Assembly: GCA_009705865.1 (NCBI GenBank)
Contig: WLSJ01000077.1
Location: 1-8,213 of the forward strand
DNA from: Actinomycetota bacterium
GTDB taxonomy: Bacteria > Actinomycetota > Acidimicrobiia > Acidimicrobiales > Ilumatobacteraceae
Direction of reading: 5' to 3'
Length of the DNA: 8,213 nt
Of this stretch, positions 6,066-8,213 are shown piece after piece (position 1 is the first letter of the stretch; each line of letters begins with the position of its first letter). The notes beneath the pieces are model-generated. The model saw only the letters and a program-made list of their open reading frames with translations, was not told the DNA's origin and searched no databases. The translations under genes were made by a program, and so were the position numbers.

Positions 6066-6998
6066 GTGATCGACACCCCGAACTCCGACCGCTACTTATC
6101 GTTTGACCGAGAAGAGTGGGCTGACCTTCGTGCAGCAACACCTCTCACCATCCGTGAACGTGACCTTGTTGCCTTGCGCGGAATTAACGACCAGATTGAT
6201 CTTGATGAAGTCGCCGCTGTTTATTTGCCACTCACGCGTCTTCTCAACTTGTATGTCAGCGCAACGCAAAACCTACACAAAGTCTCTGCAACGTTCCTTG
6301 GTGCAATGGCACCGAAAGTGCCCTACGTCATTGGTATTGCCGGCAGTGTGGCCGTAGGGAAAAGCACATTTGCTCGAATCTTGCAGGCGTTGCTTGCACG
6401 TTGGCCAGAACACCCTCGTGTTGACCTCATCACCACTGACGGATTCCTGTTTCCGAATGCGGTGCTGGAAGATCGTGGCATTATGAACCGCAAAGGTTTC
6501 CCGGAGAGCTACGACACAAAAACACTGTTGACATTCCTGCGTGATCTGAAGAGCGGGGCTCCGGATGTGGAAGCGCCTGTTTATAGCCACGTTGTCTACG
6601 ACATTGTTGAAGGCGAAACCGTTTCTGTTCAGCAGCCAGACATTCTCATCATTGAAGGACTCAATGTTCTGCAAGTGGGTTCAGAAGCAAACGAGTTCGT
6701 CTCTGACTATTTCGACTTCTCTATTTATATCGATGCCGAAGAACCCGATATTGAACAGTGGTACATCGAACGATTCCAGAAACTGCGCGAAACCGTTTTT
6801 CGCGACCCTGACAGTTTCTTCCAGAACTTTGCTCATCTCACTGATGAAGAAGGCATCAACATTGCCCGTGGCATTTGGCGCGAAATCAATGGCAAGAACT
6901 TGGTGGACAATATTGAGCCCACTAAATCACGCGCATCATTGATTGTTGCTAAAGGTGCTGATCACCGCGTGACCAACGTGCATCTACGCCGCTTGTAA
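6066..6998 (+). CDS. coaA: Pantothenate kinase type I
   Basis: A 310-aa cytosolic kinase that phosphorylates pantothenate with ATP, the first and usually rate-controlling step of coenzyme A synthesis. The N-terminal part (10-80) has the family's WADLR, LRGIND and VYLPLTRLLNLYV segments. The P-loop is GSVAVGKS (93-100, K99). TTDGFL carries D125 (catalytic base, equivalent to E. coli D127), YSHVVYD carries H175, and WREINGKNLVDNIEPTKSRASLI (from 271) is the conserved C-terminal pantothenate/CoA-site region. Length and motif spacing match the E. coli and mycobacterial enzymes, so feedback inhibition by CoA is expected from family knowledge. The GTG at 6066 is chosen because the protein then starts about 10 residues before the conserved YxxFxRxxWAxLR segment, and because it follows a -10 box at leaderless distance. 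It lies 23 bp after map on the same strand and converges on rmuC with 9 bp between stops. Confidence 0.97.
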   Translation: MIDTPNSDRYLSFDREEWADLRAATPLTIRERDLVALRGINDQIDLDEVAAVYLPLTRLLNLYVSATQNLHKVSATFLGAMAPKVPYVIGIAGSVAVGKSTFARILQALLARWPEHPRVDLITTDGFLFPNAVLEDRGIMNRKGFPESYDTKTLLTFLRDLKSGAPDVEAPVYSHVVYDIVEGETVSVQQPDILIIEGLNVLQVGSEANEFVSDYFDFSIYIDAEEPDIEQWYIERFQKLRETVFRDPDSFFQNFAHLTDEEGINIARGIWREINGKNLVDNIEPTKSRASLIVAKGADHRVTNVHLRRL

Positions 6999-7007
6999 CA
7001 GCAGCGT

Positions 7008-8213
7008 TTATTCTTCCAGTTCTCCGAAGGGCAGGCCTTCGAAGCTGGCTTCAGGGGCCTTGATTTCTCGAGGTGATTTAGAAATCGGTGTGATGTTTTT
7101 CATCGGCTCATTTTCCTGAACAACACCCAAGTCTTTGAAGTTACGCATGGTGACCAACAAACGAGTTTCCATGGAACCAACCATTGCGTCGTATGTAGTG
7201 AGAACAGTGTTTAAAGAGTCACCCATTTTCACAACATGGTTAACAACAACCCCAACACGTTCGTGCATTTCTTTGGCCAGCTTTGCGACCTTTGCGGCGT
7301 TCTCTTCTAGTTGGTGAGATTGCCAACCTTTTGCGACTGTTAGTAACAATGCAAGAAGGTTTACCGGTGATGCGATAAGAACACGATCTTTCATAGCGTC
7401 AGCCAAGAGATTGATATCCGACTTCATGGCATCAGCAACGGCGCCTTCATTGGGAATGAACATGACAACAAAGTCCGGAGTGTTGTGGCCGAACTGTTCC
7501 CAGTACTTTTTGTCGGCAAGAGCTTTGACATGGACACGAATGTCTTTGGCATGATTCTTGAGCTCTTCGTCTTGTCCGGCCGCATCTTTGGCATCTTGCA
7601 TACGCAGGTAAGCATTGAATGGAAACTTTGAGTCGACTGCAATACTTCCGCCTGCTGGAAGATTGATAACGGCATCGGGGCGTTGACTGCGTTCTGATTC
7701 ACCACCTGTGTACTGCTCGGTGTAATCGCAATAGTTCTCCATGCCGGCCAACTTCATGATGGTGCGCAATTGATTTTCACCCCATGAACCACGGGCTGTT
7801 GGCGACTTCAGTGCGTTACGAAGCGACGTTGTGGAATCTTGCAGAGTACTTATTTGACTTGTGAGCGCTGTAACCGTTGCCTGCTCAGATGTGTACGTGG
7901 TCTGCAGCGCAGCAACAGTGTCACCAAGAATTTTCATCTGATTCTGAATTGGCTGTAGTAGAAGCTTCGCTTGCGCATCAAGCGCAGCAGTCTGTCCACT
8001 CAATGTCTGCGTTGCTAGTTGATTTGCTTGAAGATTGTTAGCCACTAATGCTTCTTGTGCAGTTTTCAACATTTGTGCTGCAACAGCACCTTGCACGGAT
8101 GTAGATATAGCTTCAAGGTTGATGGCAGTTTGAACAGTGCGCGCAATTGCATCGGTGTCTAGCGCAGCTGGAAGAGCTGCTTCGGGCTTATTGGCGCTGG
8201 CCTGCATGCCAAA
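7008..8213 (-). CDS. rmuC: DNA recombination protein RmuC (5' end at or beyond window edge)
   Basis: RmuC-family protein, a predicted nuclease linked in E. coli to limiting inversions at short inverted repeats. From the ATG at 8205-8207 it has 399 aa, but the frame stays open to the edge and E. coli RmuC is longer with an N-terminal membrane anchor, so the real start is probably outside. Residues about 15-135 (from that ATG) are Ala/Gln/Thr/Leu-rich, lack Pro apart from isolated cases, and look like the family's long coiled coil. The RmuC core (about 135-360) shows RGSWGENQL (139-147), RPDAVINLP (176-184), AVDSKFPFNAYL (190-201), MFIPNEGAVADA (249-260) and RVLIASPVNLLALLLTVAKGW (275-295). RPD with DSK (D178, D192, K194) is a PD-(D/E)XK-like active site. 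The tail is acidic. It is convergent with coaA, so its promoter lies outside the window. Confidence 0.93.
   Translation of the reverse strand, partial: FGMQASANKPEAALPAALDTDAIARTVQTAINLEAISTSVQGAVAAQMLKTAQEALVANNLQANQLATQTLSGQTAALDAQAKLLLQPIQNQMKILGDTVAALQTTYTSEQATVTALTSQISTLQDSTTSLRNALKSPTARGSWGENQLRTIMKLAGMENYCDYTEQYTGGESERSQRPDAVINLPAGGSIAVDSKFPFNAYLRMQDAKDAAGQDEELKNHAKDIRVHVKALADKKYWEQFGHNTPDFVVMFIPNEGAVADAMKSDINLLADAMKDRVLIASPVNLLALLLTVAKGWQSHQLEENAAKVAKLAKEMHERVGVVVNHVVKMGDSLNTVLTTYDAMVGSMETRLLVTMRNFKDLGVVQENEPMKNITPISKSPREIKAPEASFEGLPFGELEE

Noticed and set aside
5602..6141. 179-codon open frame on the minus strand opposite map and the start of coaA
   Set aside because: It is antisense to a gene with complete catalytic residues, shows no recognisable motif, and has no promoter or ribosome site.
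1..8213. CRISPR array, tRNA/rRNA, IS element or attachment site
   Set aside because: No regularly spaced repeats, cloverleaf sequence, transposase frame or flanking direct repeats were seen on either strand.

Overview
The window looks like chromosome from an actinobacterium of moderate GC (about half, by eye). The evidence is a type I pantothenate kinase and a SEC-C-tagged type I methionine aminopeptidase of actinobacterial character, and the lack of strong Shine-Dalgarno sequences. Two genes also have a TANNNT -10 box placed 6-7 nt before the start codon, the arrangement expected for leaderless mRNAs. The exact lineage cannot be fixed from the sequence alone; a freshwater or marine planktonic actinobacterium is a guess. 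Base composition and codon style look even across the window, and there are no IS elements, tRNAs, rRNAs, CRISPR arrays or phage genes.

Bases 1-5027 hold a tight same-strand cluster of four genes with overlapping ends (4, 4 and about 8 bp). They are: (i) the C-terminal end of a protein with a C-x3-C-x5-C cysteine triad, possibly a second Fe-S nuclease; (ii) a 505-aa protein of unknown function whose C-terminal third reads like the stalk and beta-barrel that normally precede the motor in Upf1/Dna2-type helicases; (iii) a 438-aa SF1B (Upf1/Dna2-like) helicase motor with all core motifs; (iv) a roughly 618-aa nuclease of the TM0106 RecB-like type. The last has an N-terminal PD-(D/E)XK domain with four Fe-S cysteines, a helix-hairpin-helix-like middle and a C-terminal DEDDy exonuclease-like domain. 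Together they look like a Dna2- or AddAB-like helicase-nuclease machine split over several polypeptides. I know of no experimentally named system with this exact composition. It is the main candidate for an undescribed system, either DNA repair/recombination or defence.

Bases 5028-6998 carry two housekeeping genes on the same strand, each apparently with its own leaderless promoter: map (methionine aminopeptidase with an N-terminal SEC-C zinc motif) and coaA (pantothenate kinase, first step of CoA synthesis). A small inverted repeat lies in the 37-bp gap before map.

Bases 7008-8213 carry rmuC on the minus strand, convergent with coaA across a 9-bp gap and running off the right edge. RmuC is a predicted DNA-recombination nuclease, so DNA-processing genes flank the housekeeping pair. 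There is no gene-free stretch longer than 37 bp.
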